A stretch of DNA of 64,000 bases from the NCBI GenBank assembly GCA_022447625.1, contig JAKVAX010000002.1:280219-344218 (forward strand). The letters are read 5' to 3'. Below are positions 35,729 through 44,416 of this stretch, piece after piece. Position 1 is the stretch's first letter, and the number at the start of each line of letters is the position of its first letter. The stretch comes from Flavobacteriales bacterium. Its GTDB lineage: Bacteria > Bacteroidota > Bacteroidia > Flavobacteriales_D > Sanyastnellaceae. The notes under the pieces were generated by a model. The model was not told the origin of the DNA and searched no databases. It saw only the letters and a list, made by a program, of their open reading frames with translations. Made by a program: the position numbers and the translations under genes.

Positions 35729-36725
35729 TCTGCCCTCAACATACCGCGCTCTGGTAGCGCGTGAAGCCGAAGACGGCACGTTTAGCCACCAGATTGAAGA
35801 GCTTGATTTTGACTTCTTACCTGATCACGAAGTCACGATCAAAGTGCACTACTCAGCGTTGAATTATAAAGACGCGCTTTCTGCTTCTGGCCACAAGGGA
35901 ATTACACGAAATTACCCGCATACACCGGGTGTAGATGCTGTAGGAGAGATCGTTGAAGACAAGTCAGGTAAATGGGCTCCTGGAACCGCTGTTCTCTGCA
36001 CGTCATTCGATTTAGGAATGAATACAGCAGGTGGCTTCGGACAATACATTCGGGTCCCAGCTGAATGGGTAGTGGCGTTGCCAAAGGGGTTGAGCATGCC
36101 TGAAGCTGCGGCATACGGTACAGCAGCGTACACAGCGGCTTTAGCGCTGCACAAGATGGAGGCTTGCGGTCAAATTCCAGAGATGGGACCCATCGTGGTT
36201 ACAGGCGCCACGGGCGGAGTAGGAAGCATGGCGGTGGCTTTGTTGAAACACGCCGGCTATGATGTGCACGCTGCCACGGGCAAAGCTGATAAGCACGACT
36301 ACTTACGTTCGTTGGGTGCCTCGCAGATCTTAACACGTGAAGAAGTGGATGATCAAAGTGGTCGACCGTTGCTTCGTAGCCGTTGGTCAGGTGCGATTGA
36401 TAACGTTGGGGGTAATACGCTTGCTACTTTGATTAAGGGTTGTGCGCGAAATGGCAGTGTGGCTACCATTGGTTTAGTCGCTAGCGCGGAATTGCAAACG
36501 ACAGTCTATCCCTTCATTTTGAACGGTGTGAACCTTTTAGGCGTAGACAGCGCTGAAACACCGATTCGTCTTCGTCATCAACTCTGGGAGAAGTTAGCTA
36601 CCGAGTGGCGATTCCCGCTCAATCAGTCGAGTGTTTCTATCGTCCGACTCGATGCTATTCCTTCCGCGATAGCGAGAATATTAGAAGGAAACACCACAGG
36701 ACGCACGGTTTGCCGCATGTCTTAA
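35721..36725 (+). CDS. YhdH/YhfP-family quinone oxidoreductase (acrylyl-CoA reductase-like)
   Basis: A 334-aa MDR-family NADPH oxidoreductase. Typical of the YhdH/AcuI group are YSALNYKDALSASGHKGI, NYPHTPGVDAVGEIVED, the nucleotide-binding VVTGATGGVGSMAVALLKHAGY and a late GAIDNVGGNTLATL segment. Members reduce acryloyl-CoA or quinone-like enones; the substrate here is not certain. The start overlaps the deacetylase gene by 8 nt, so they are cotranscribed. An exact TTCCGCGCTAGCG repeat (36479-36491) and a one-mismatch copy (36662-36674) lie inside the coding region. Confidence 0.9.
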   Translation: MGDLPSTYRALVAREAEDGTFSHQIEELDFDFLPDHEVTIKVHYSALNYKDALSASGHKGITRNYPHTPGVDAVGEIVEDKSGKWAPGTAVLCTSFDLGMNTAGGFGQYIRVPAEWVVALPKGLSMPEAAAYGTAAYTAALALHKMEACGQIPEMGPIVVTGATGGVGSMAVALLKHAGYDVHAATGKADKHDYLRSLGASQILTREEVDDQSGRPLLRSRWSGAIDNVGGNTLATLIKGCARNGSVATIGLVASAELQTTVYPFILNGVNLLGVDSAETPIRLRHQLWEKLATEWRFPLNQSSVSIVRLDAIPSAIARILEGNTTGRTVCRMS

Positions 36726-36803
36726 CTGCGCGCCATGTAGTTGTCAGAGAAGTCCTACAGACAGTAGAGCATCATGCTTACCTCATTCTCTAAGGTCTCC
36801 GTA

Positions 36804-36811
36804 TACATTTG
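36804..36811 (+). promoter_or_regulatory. -7 box of the REC/kinase cluster
   Basis: TACATTTG, an exact TAnnTTTG match, lies 18 nt before the preferred ATG at 36830 and overlaps an upstream TTG that can therefore be excluded as a start. Confidence 0.5.
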
Positions 36812-36829
36812 GAAACGAGAATGAGAAAT

Positions 36830-37195
36830 ATGAAAACAAAACTATTATTGATTGACGACGAGGTCATCACTCTACGAATGACAAAAATGATGCTAGTTCA
36901 ACACGACTTTGATGTTGAAACGTGTCTGACGACGTCTGAAGCGATTTCCGTTCTTACTACTACAGATATTGACTTGATCCTGCTTGACATCAGTATGCCC
37001 ACCATCGATGGATTCGATTTTGTGAAACTGATGAATAGCTTATGCATTCGTGTTCCAGCAATCTTCCTTTCAAACAAAGAAGATGACTACACGAAATCGG
37101 TAGCCCTGTCGGAAGGGGTGAAGCGTTGCGTTAGTAAAAGCAAGCAGTTGGCTGAGTTGCCCCAGATAATTAACGAAGTATTGCAAGAAGCATGA
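36830..37195 (+). CDS. Single-domain response regulator (CheY-like)
   Basis: A 121-aa receiver-only protein: acidic pocket DDE at residues 9-11, phosphoacceptor Asp53 (LILLDISMPTIDG), and a C-terminal segment with VSKSKQ in place of the usual KP loop. There is no output domain, so it acts by protein contact or phosphotransfer. An ATG at 36821 is an alternative start (3 codons longer). It overlaps the next kinase gene by ATGA and is the first of three linked two-component genes. Confidence 0.88.
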   Translation: MKTKLLLIDDEVITLRMTKMMLVQHDFDVETCLTTSEAISVLTTTDIDLILLDISMPTIDGFDFVKLMNSLCIRVPAIFLSNKEDDYTKSVALSEGVKRCVSKSKQLAELPQIINEVLQEA

Positions 37196-37923
37196 CAGGT
37201 TCCCGCCCTATGGCCCTACCAAATCATTCAGCGAAACAAGGCCTGAAAGCTCCCGAAGGAGCGTACGAACGCTTTCTCTACAGCGTATCGCACGACCTTC
37301 AGGAACCGCTGCGTATGATCAGTTCATTTCTGAAACTACTTGAGACGAAAACTCAAGGGCAGTTAGATCCCGATGCACAACAGTACCTAGACTACGGTAT
37401 TGAAAATGCTGAGCGTATGAAGCGCATGATCTATGCTCTAGTAGAACTCTCTCGAGTGGTAAGAAATACGGAAACACCACAAGTTGTATCGTTGAATGAG
37501 GTGGTTGATGATCTCAAAGGAATGTTCTCTGGTGAGACCTTGAAGGCGGGAAGCGATATTGTACGTGGAAACTTGCCACCAGTATTGATGCCACCTAGTC
37601 AGGTGGTGAATCTATTTAAGTTCCTATTTCAGAATTCCTTCGATAATCCAGGGGATGAGCCGATGCAAATTACTGTAGAGGCGCACCAAGTGGAAGATCG
37701 CGCTCTGATCGAAGTTCGTGATAACGGACGTGGAATAAATCCGGTATATTTAGACAAGATCTTCGAGATGTTCAAACGTACTGACGCGAGAAGTGAGAAG
37801 ATTGGAGCTGGATTAACCATTGCTCGGGAAATCGTACAGAAGCACGGAGGAGAAATTAACTTAGAATCTGCCCCTGGCGAAGGAACGACGGTTTACCTGA
37901 GTTTGCCATTGGGTGTTCTATGA
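37192..37923 (+). CDS. Soluble histidine kinase (HisKA/HATPase only)
   Basis: A 243-aa kinase with no sensor or membrane segment: HisKA with His34 (YSVSHDLQEPLRMISSF), N-box region FKFLFQNSFDNPGDEP, G1 VRDNGRGI and a shortened G2 GAGLTIA, ending VYLSLPLG. The HisKA type matches that of phytochrome-like kinases. Start and stop overlap the flanking genes by 4 nt (ATGA), so translation is coupled. The input may come from the upstream receiver protein or the downstream multidomain kinase (inference). Confidence 0.88.
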   Translation: MTGSRPMALPNHSAKQGLKAPEGAYERFLYSVSHDLQEPLRMISSFLKLLETKTQGQLDPDAQQYLDYGIENAERMKRMIYALVELSRVVRNTETPQVVSLNEVVDDLKGMFSGETLKAGSDIVRGNLPPVLMPPSQVVNLFKFLFQNSFDNPGDEPMQITVEAHQVEDRALIEVRDNGRGINPVYLDKIFEMFKRTDARSEKIGAGLTIAREIVQKHGGEINLESAPGEGTTVYLSLPLGVL

Positions 37924-40100
37924 GTTACTTGAAGACGCGTATCCTGGTTGTTGAGGATAACCTGCAGGATTTTATCATTTTCAAAGAAGTCTTAAGTCAA
38001 ATCCGAGACTTCTTTATTCAGATCGAACACGCCGAGACAATGCAGGATGCCCTGCAAAAGCTCGAAACAAATACCTATGACATTGTTTTTCTTGACCTCT
38101 TCCTCCCTGATAGCTTCGGGAAGGAAACCTTCCAGCAGGTGCAGTCAATTATCAATGCTCCGGTAGTTATTCTATCAGGGTTGAGCGATAAAAATATCGC
38201 TCTTGAGATTGTAAAAGAAGGAGCCCAGGATTACATCGTAAAAGGTGAGTTCGATGCCAATCTTCTGGAGAAGGCGATCGTTTATTCCATCGAACGTAAG
38301 AAGTACCAAGAACAGATCGAGCAATCGGAGAAGAATCACCGTGCTATCTTCCAATCCGTAGGTATTGCCATTGGTGAATATGATTACACCGAGCTGTCTG
38401 AATTCCTAGAGCAGAAGAAATCTCTAGGTGAGAGTGTAGAGTCAATCCTCGGGGGCACCTTCGATGAGGCGCTTGAGCTCCGGAAAATGATGAAGGTCTT
38501 GAACTTGAACCAAGAAGCATTGCATCTCTATGGTTGTAACACCCTAGAAGAGTTCATTGACCGGCACGAGTCATTCTACACCCAGGAATCCATTGGGTAT
38601 TTCAAACGCGCCATTCGCGGAATCTGGGATGGCGAACAAGAAATTGAATACGAGCTCCCACACCGTACGAGTGGTGGGGCAATGATCCACACCTTGAAAC
38701 GTTGGCGTTTCTTAGGAGAAGGCGGAGGATCTTATAAGCTCCTGATTTCGACGGAGGACGTAACGCGCATCAAACAAAATGAGGAGAAAATCTTCAAACA
38801 GTCTGTTGTGATGGAAAGTATCGCTAAGGCTTCAGCATTACTGCTCGAAGAGAGTGACTTTCGTGGAAACGTAGATCGCGCCTTGGAATTAGCTGGAACA
38901 GCGTTGAATGCTGATGCCATGGTGGTTTACGTTTATGACATGACCAATCCAGAAGACGTAACATACGAAGTGACTGGTTTGTGGAGAATTGACCCTAAAG
39001 TTCAGATGGGTGTGAATGATGGCTCAATCGGAGATTACGATGCCCATGGTTTAATAAGGAGTCTAGAGCGAGGTGTCCCGATTGAATTATACAGTTCTGC
39101 TGCGAACGAGACCATGAGACGAACCTTGGAAGAAAGGGGAATCGAACAACTGGTATTAGCGCCAATTATCGTGGGGGAAAAGCTCTGGGGTTCTCTGGTT
39201 ATAGGAAACAAAACGGAGCGTCCTACCGATGAACATGTCTTCAACGGGATGATGACCTTGGCAGGAAATATTGGCTCTGCGCACTCTATGCGTGACGCAC
39301 GGAGCAAGCTTGAGTTGATGAACGAAGAACTAGAGCAACGCGTTGATGACCGCACTTTCAAGATGCGTCAAGCAATTAAAGAACTCGAGTCGTTCTCTTA
39401 TTCTGTATCTCACGATTTGCGTGCACCTCTTCGAGCCATCAGCGGGTTTTCAGGAGCCCTAAAAGATGATTACCAAGAGAAACTAGACGAAACCGCACAG
39501 CACTACCTTAACGTCATTTGCAAAGGAGCAGGGGAAATGTCTCAACTCATTGATGACCTTCTTGACTTCTCGCGTATTGGTCGTAAGCCTGTGAGCTTCG
39601 GAGAGGTTGATATGCAGGCTCTCGTAGCCGATGTCATCAAAGAATTGAGTGCACATGTGCCAGAGCGAAACATTGTCTTCAAAGCAGAAAACATACTTCC
39701 GTGCAAAGGTGATGCAAATATGATTCGTCAAGTACTCGTCAACTTCGTCTGGAATGCTGTCAAGTTCACCGCGCGTGAAGAGCAGGCCATCATCGAAGTT
39801 ACTTCGGAGTCACAAGACGATATGGTAGCCTACCAAGTCAAAGACAATGGGGTTGGGTTCAATATGAATTATGCCAGCAAGCTCTTCGGGGTGTTCCAAC
39901 GATTGCATCCGCATGAGGATTTCGAAGGCACAGGAGTTGGACTCGCTATTGTTCAGCGCGTTGTGACACGTCATGGCGGACGTATCGAACCTTATGGTGA
40001 GGAAGGGGTAGGAGCGACTTTCCGATTCACGCTGCCGTCTTTAGAGAAAGAGATCGAGCCTGAGCTAATGAAGCCAAGCGAGGTCGAATTCAAACTCTAA
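37920..40100 (+). CDS. Multidomain cytoplasmic histidine kinase (REC-PAS-GAF-HisKA-HATPase)
   Basis: A 726-aa protein without membrane segments. Domains: receiver (residues about 6-125; VVEDN, Asp59 in IVFLDLFLPDS, Lys in DYIVKGEFD), a PAS-like region (about 140-285), a GAF domain (about 305-455), a coiled coil, HisKA with His498 (YSVSHDLRAPLRAISGF), and HATPase with N-box VLVNFVWNAVKFT, G1 VKDNGVGFN and G2 GTGVGLAIV. An N-terminal receiver on a kinase suggests it takes phosphoryl or allosteric input from the two upstream proteins. The GAF domain lacks an obvious bilin Cys. The stop is one base before the convergent DUF349 gene. Confidence 0.9.
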   Translation: MSYLKTRILVVEDNLQDFIIFKEVLSQIRDFFIQIEHAETMQDALQKLETNTYDIVFLDLFLPDSFGKETFQQVQSIINAPVVILSGLSDKNIALEIVKEGAQDYIVKGEFDANLLEKAIVYSIERKKYQEQIEQSEKNHRAIFQSVGIAIGEYDYTELSEFLEQKKSLGESVESILGGTFDEALELRKMMKVLNLNQEALHLYGCNTLEEFIDRHESFYTQESIGYFKRAIRGIWDGEQEIEYELPHRTSGGAMIHTLKRWRFLGEGGGSYKLLISTEDVTRIKQNEEKIFKQSVVMESIAKASALLLEESDFRGNVDRALELAGTALNADAMVVYVYDMTNPEDVTYEVTGLWRIDPKVQMGVNDGSIGDYDAHGLIRSLERGVPIELYSSAANETMRRTLEERGIEQLVLAPIIVGEKLWGSLVIGNKTERPTDEHVFNGMMTLAGNIGSAHSMRDARSKLELMNEELEQRVDDRTFKMRQAIKELESFSYSVSHDLRAPLRAISGFSGALKDDYQEKLDETAQHYLNVICKGAGEMSQLIDDLLDFSRIGRKPVSFGEVDMQALVADVIKELSAHVPERNIVFKAENILPCKGDANMIRQVLVNFVWNAVKFTAREEQAIIEVTSESQDDMVAYQVKDNGVGFNMNYASKLFGVFQRLHPHEDFEGTGVGLAIVQRVVTRHGGRIEPYGEEGVGATFRFTLPSLEKEIEPELMKPSEVEFKL

Positions 40101-41792
40101 TCAGTCGTTAAATAGTCGAAGCTTTTCCTTGATCTCAGCGATCTCATCTTCTGCTGTACGAATCTTGCGTTCGAAATCTTTCTTGAGGTCGTCTGCACCA
40201 GGTCCGGTGAAGAAGCTCATGTTGTTTTCATACTGCAATACACGTTGCTTCAGACGGTCAATCTTATCGCGCAACAAACGCTTTTCACGACGTAACTCGC
40301 GATCTCCATCGTCCTGTCCTTTCATAGAATCAAGGCGATCTTTGTAGCGTGTCATTGAGCGGTCACGACGATCCATCTTCAGTTGATCGTACTTTCCGTC
40401 GATGGCTGAGAAGTATGTTTCATTTACCGTTTTGATCGCTGATTTTGGCACATATCCGATACCAGACCAACGGTTCTGGAATTCGCGAAGCGCTTGAAGA
40501 TCTTCATTGCGATTTCCTGAAAGCTCGAATGCTTTGATCTCTTCGATTAAGGCTTCTTTCGCTTTCTGATTTTCTTCTTGACGTGCACCCATGCCTGCGA
40601 AGTGCTCTTTCTTCGCATTGAAGAAATGATCACATGCTGCACGGAATTTCTGCCACAGCTTACGTTCTTCACCAGGAGCAGCTGAGCCAATGCTCTTCCA
40701 CTGCTTCTGCATGTTTACCAATGCCTCTGTTGCAGACTTCCAATCAGTACTGTCTTTGAGTTCATTGGCCTTTTGAACGAGCTCTTCTTTTTTCGCCTTG
40801 TTGACTTTTTGTTCAGACTTACGGCTATCGTAGAAGGTGTTTTTCTTTTCAAAGAAAAGGTCACACAACCCACGGAATTCTTGCCAAACCTCTTCGTTCT
40901 CTTTCTTTGGAGCGAAGCCAATCATCTTCCAGTCTTTCTGCAACTGGATGATTTCTTCTGTCTTCTTTTGCCACGTTCCGTGGTTTGAGATTTCCAATGA
41001 GACGATTTCACGCAGTTTGTCAACAAGGGCGCGCTTCTTCGTAAGGTTCTCTTCGTATGAACTGCGAAGTGAGTCGTAGTGAGCTTGAACACGGCTAAAT
41101 GCCTCACGCACGATTCCGTAGAACTCGTCTCCAAGTTCTTTCCAGTTTTCTCGTGGTGAAGGACCAATCTCAGACCATTCCTTCTGGTAGCTACGTGTCA
41201 ACATCTCGATTTCCTTAATGTCAACCACCGCTGCCAAACCTTTGGCCTTCTCGATGAGGTCTTCTTTCTTCTTCAAGTTGATCTTCAGGTCATTTTCCTG
41301 AAGCTCCTTGTAGATATTGATGTTGTAGTAGAAGTCGTCTTTGAGGCGCGTGTGTTTATCACGGAGATCGTTGTACTTGTCTCCAGGAACATCTCCGATT
41401 GTTTTCCAACGTTCGTCGAGTTCTTTCATCGTAGCGAATGCCTTGCCCACGTTCTCTTCGTCTTTCACGAGAGACTCCAGCTCTTTCAGGATGTCTTCCT
41501 TTGCTTTGAGGTTGGCACGTTGCTCCTCTGCGATTTTCTGACCGTGTTCCTTAACGCGTTCACGGTAAGTGGTCATCAACGCATCGAATCGCTCATCTTC
41601 CGCCGCTGGCGTGTAGTTGAACTCTTCTCCTTCTTCATGTTCTTCGCCTTGCCATTTCTCTAGCTGGATCTGCCGATCTTTAGCATTTGCTGCTTTAAAG
41701 TCGGCCAGCAGATCTCTCACACCTTGTTTGATTGATGTAATGTCATCTGTCTGTAGCAGGCCCTCCAGTTTCTCTACGATTTCCGCTTTCAT
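40101..41792 (-). CDS. DUF349-domain protein
   Basis: A 563-aa, highly charged, almost entirely helical protein built of five to six DUF349 repeats. Each has a conserved Trp and the pattern LxxxWKxIGxxPxxxxxxLWxxFRxxxDxFF (for example QKDWKMIGFAPKKENEEVW and MQKQWKSIGSAAPGEERKLW). The ends are coiled coil. No signal or membrane segment, so cytoplasmic. The family is widespread in Bacteroidetes and its molecular role is not established. A -7 box TATTTTTG lies at 41826-41819, 27 nt upstream of the ATG. Confidence 0.92.
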   Translation of the reverse strand: MKAEIVEKLEGLLQTDDITSIKQGVRDLLADFKAANAKDRQIQLEKWQGEEHEEGEEFNYTPAAEDERFDALMTTYRERVKEHGQKIAEEQRANLKAKEDILKELESLVKDEENVGKAFATMKELDERWKTIGDVPGDKYNDLRDKHTRLKDDFYYNINIYKELQENDLKINLKKKEDLIEKAKGLAAVVDIKEIEMLTRSYQKEWSEIGPSPRENWKELGDEFYGIVREAFSRVQAHYDSLRSSYEENLTKKRALVDKLREIVSLEISNHGTWQKKTEEIIQLQKDWKMIGFAPKKENEEVWQEFRGLCDLFFEKKNTFYDSRKSEQKVNKAKKEELVQKANELKDSTDWKSATEALVNMQKQWKSIGSAAPGEERKLWQKFRAACDHFFNAKKEHFAGMGARQEENQKAKEALIEEIKAFELSGNRNEDLQALREFQNRWSGIGYVPKSAIKTVNETYFSAIDGKYDQLKMDRRDRSMTRYKDRLDSMKGQDDGDRELRREKRLLRDKIDRLKQRVLQYENNMSFFTGPGADDLKKDFERKIRTAEDEIAEIKEKLRLFND

Positions 41793-41818
41793 AACTGTTG
41801 TTAGTCCTTATGGGAGCA

Positions 41819-41826
41819 CAAAAATA
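41819..41826 (-). promoter_or_regulatory. -7 box of the DUF349 gene
   Basis: TATTTTTG on the minus strand matches TAnnTTTG exactly; no TTTG at the expected -33 position. Confidence 0.45.
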
Positions 41827-41937
41827 CAAATAATTCAAGGGTAGCCGCGCATTTCGCGGCCTTCTCCGACAAGAAACGAAGGCTTTCAGAAAAAGTTGCG
41901 CTTCAAGGGGTCGGGCTGCAATTGTCATATTTGCGTT

Positions 41938-42408
41938 ATGGATGCAAGAGGGGAATATAAAGCATTGATTGCCCGCATGAGAAACTGGTGCGCACGTCGT
42001 GACCGAAGCACATCCGAGGTAGAACGGAAGCTTCAGGAGCTTGGCATGGGTGAAAAAGATCGAGCCAAGGCCATCCAGCAACTCACTTCTGAGCAGTATT
42101 TAGATGACGTAAGATTCACAGAAAGCTTCGTTTCTGGGAGGGTTCGAATCAAGAAATGGGGCCGCATTAAAATCAAGCATGCCTTGAAGCCTCATCAGAT
42201 CAGTGACGGGTTGATTGTCGCAGCTTTTGATTCAGTGATTGATGAAGAAGAATATAAAGAGAATTTGCGATCTATATTGTTCGCTAAGGGATGGCGACCT
42301 GAAACGAGATTGTCGTACAAAGACACGCAGAAGCTCATGCGCTTTGCTTTTCAGCGGGGTTATGAAACAAGCCTGATTAATGAACTTCTCAGTTCTTCTC
42401 AGGCCTAG
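41938..42408 (+). CDS. recX: RecX-family regulatory protein
   Basis: A 156-aa protein with the three-helix repeats of RecX, which binds RecA filaments and damps recombination. Typical segments are CARRDRSTSEVERKLQELGM, YLDDVRFTESFVSGR, WGRIKIKHALKPHQIS and FAFQRGYETSLINELL. The ATG at 41938 is preferred over read-through from 41896 because it begins the first RecX helix and follows a -7-like CATATTTG (41926-41933) by 4 nt. RecA is not encoded nearby. The stop codon overlaps that of the convergent membrane protein. Confidence 0.88.
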   Translation: MDARGEYKALIARMRNWCARRDRSTSEVERKLQELGMGEKDRAKAIQQLTSEQYLDDVRFTESFVSGRVRIKKWGRIKIKHALKPHQISDGLIVAAFDSVIDEEEYKENLRSILFAKGWRPETRLSYKDTQKLMRFAFQRGYETSLINELLSSSQA

Positions 42409-43184
42409 TACCCTGTAACGCGTTTGTCTCCCAGTCCAACGATTTCTTTATACGCTCCAAAGAATAGGCACTGGCCGAATGGTATAGTAAACAGTAGACC
42501 TACATAACAGGCAAACACACCTGCAATCGAAATCACCCCTACGACGAAACAAAACAACAAGAACCAAAAGAAGTTTTTCGAAATGATAATGTAACTCCAC
42601 TTGATTGATTGCACGGCAGAGAGTCTTCCGAGAACAATTAGGGGGATGCAGAATTGCATGAATGTGTAAATCAAAATGAGACCTATAAAAACAACGGCAT
42701 ACATTGGAAGAATTTGCATCAGCAAATCTTGGGGGTCATATCCGGAGAGCCGTTCAGGGTTCGTAAACAAGTCGAAGTTAAACCCTAAAATCAGGATAAC
42801 AGGAACGAAAACCACAATACTGGCGAGGGTTTGCAACAAGGAAAAAATAAAGAGCTGTCCAACATCCTTGAATCCATCAAAGAAATTACCGAATTCCCTC
42901 TTTTCTTTTCGAATCACCTTAGCACCGTAAACAAAGAAGCCGGCAAATAGCGCTCCTCCAATGAGGTATTGACCGATGTACGTGAACGATACCAGAATCG
43001 AAATGATTCCCGCCAGAAATCCATATAGAACATACCATCCCACATCATCTTTCATCGCGTTCCATCCAGTTTCCCAATACTTCCCGAAACTAAAATTATA
43101 TCCATTTTCTCTTAGGTATTGAAGGCTAGGTCCGTCAAGAGGGTCGCTGCTTTCTTCGTGCTGAATGTCAAGAATATCTTCCAT
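42405..43184 (-). CDS. Multi-pass membrane protein of unknown function
   Basis: A 259-aa protein with a 50-residue cytoplasmic lead (FSFGKYWETGWNAMKDDVGW) and about six membrane helices (near residues 52-72, 75-95, 115-140, 155-180, 195-220, 225-250). The layout resembles DUF975/glycerophosphoryl-diester-like membrane domains with tandem similar halves, but I cannot assign a family. It shares its stop with recX and is divergent from prfB. Confidence 0.7.
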   Translation of the reverse strand: MEDILDIQHEESSDPLDGPSLQYLRENGYNFSFGKYWETGWNAMKDDVGWYVLYGFLAGIISILVSFTYIGQYLIGGALFAGFFVYGAKVIRKEKREFGNFFDGFKDVGQLFIFSLLQTLASIVVFVPVILILGFNFDLFTNPERLSGYDPQDLLMQILPMYAVVFIGLILIYTFMQFCIPLIVLGRLSAVQSIKWSYIIISKNFFWFLLFCFVVGVISIAGVFACYVGLLFTIPFGQCLFFGAYKEIVGLGDKRVTGY

Positions 43185-43275
43185 GGTGTTTTGGCTGTGC
43201 CCTTGAAATTAGAAAATGATCTTTAATTCGCTAGCGCGGAAGCGATTTTCCGTTCCTCAGAATAGGCAATTGCAT

Positions 43276-43283
43276 TACCTTTG
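43276..43283 (+). promoter_or_regulatory. -7 box of prfB
   Basis: TACCTTTG, an exact TAnnTTTG match, ends 5 nt before the prfB ATG, implying a leaderless or nearly leaderless mRNA. A TTCC lies 19 bp upstream in place of TTTG. Confidence 0.5.
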
Positions 43284-43288
43284 CCGCC

Positions 43289-44402
43289 ATGATCACAAGT
43301 GATAACGTAGCAGCATTAGCTGGGCGCCTGGAAGCGCTAAGGGGGTATCTTTGACGTCGATAAGAAACTGATTGAGATACAAGAAGACGAAAAACTCACG
43401 CAAGACCCTGAATTCTGGAATGATCCGAAAAAAGCCGAAAGCATTATGCGACGCATTCGAACCAAGAAATCTTGGACCGATAGTTACGCAAGCTGCACAC
43501 AAGCGGTGGAAGATCTAAACGTCTTGTATGAGTTCTTTAAAGAGGGTGAAGCATCAGATGAAGAAGTGCAATCAGCTTATGATGATGCCGTAACCAAGAT
43601 AGAAGAGCTTGAATTCAAAAACATGCTATCCAATGAAGAGGATGCCTTGAGCGCGGTAATGCAAATTACAGCGGGCGCTGGAGGTACTGAGAGTTGTGAT
43701 TGGGCTTCCATGCTCATGCGTATGTATTTGATGTACGGCGAGAAAGCGGGTTATAAAATCCGTGAGATTGATATGCAGGAAGGAGATGTAGCGGGAATCA
43801 AGCAAGTGACGCTTGAGTTCGACGGTGAATTTGCCTTCGGGATGCTCAAAGGAGAGAATGGAGTGCACCGCTTGGTGCGTATCTCGCCTTTTGATTCGAA
43901 TGCGCGCCGTCACACAAGCTTCGTTTCAGTTTATGTCTACCCATTGGTAGATGACTCGATTGAAATTCATGTGAATCCAGCTGATATCTCTTGGGAGACA
44001 TTCCGATCAGGAGGGGCCGGTGGACAGAACGTGAACAAGGTAGAAACTGGGGTTCGTCTTCGTCACAAACCAACGGGTATTGTCATTGACAACACGGAAA
44101 CACGATCGCAGCTCGGAAACAAAGAGAAGGCGATGCAGTTGTTAAAGTCGCAGCTCTACGAAATGGAGATTGCGAAACGCAACGAAGCACGAAGCGAAAT
44201 CGAGGCAGGCAAAAAGAAAATCGAATGGGGATCACAAATCCGTTCGTATGTCATGCAGCCGTATAAACTTGTCAAGGATAACCGCAGTGCCTACGAGAGC
44301 TCAAATGTTGATGGTATCATGAACGGTGATATCGAAGACATGCTCAAGGCCTACCTAATGAGCGCAGGAAGTGGCGCCAAAACCGAAACAGAGGAAATTT
44401 GA
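43289..44402 (+). CDS. prfB: Peptide chain release factor 2 with programmed +1 frameshift
   Basis: RF2 ends translation at UGA and UAA. The ATG at 43289 opens 21 codons ending CTT, then an in-frame TGA (43352-43354). An AGGGGG tract precedes CTTTGAC, the classic RF2 autoregulatory site; a +1 shift onto GAC at 43353 continues to 44402, giving about 370 aa. The rest shows the stop-recognition tripeptide SPF (about residue 199, [11 protein letters not shown]) and the catalytic GGQ (about 244, [11 protein letters not shown]). When RF2 is scarce the ribosome pauses at TGA and shifts frame to make more. fumC follows 14 nt later. Confidence 0.96.
43340..43355 (+). promoter_or_regulatory. prfB recoding site (SD-like AGGGGG, CTTTGAC)
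   Basis: An SD-like AGGGGG three bases before CTT TGA C matches the conserved RF2 frameshift signal. Frame changes from the ATG frame to the +1 frame here; without it the product would be 21 aa. Confidence 0.93.
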
Positions 44403-44416
44403 TAACCAAACCAGCA

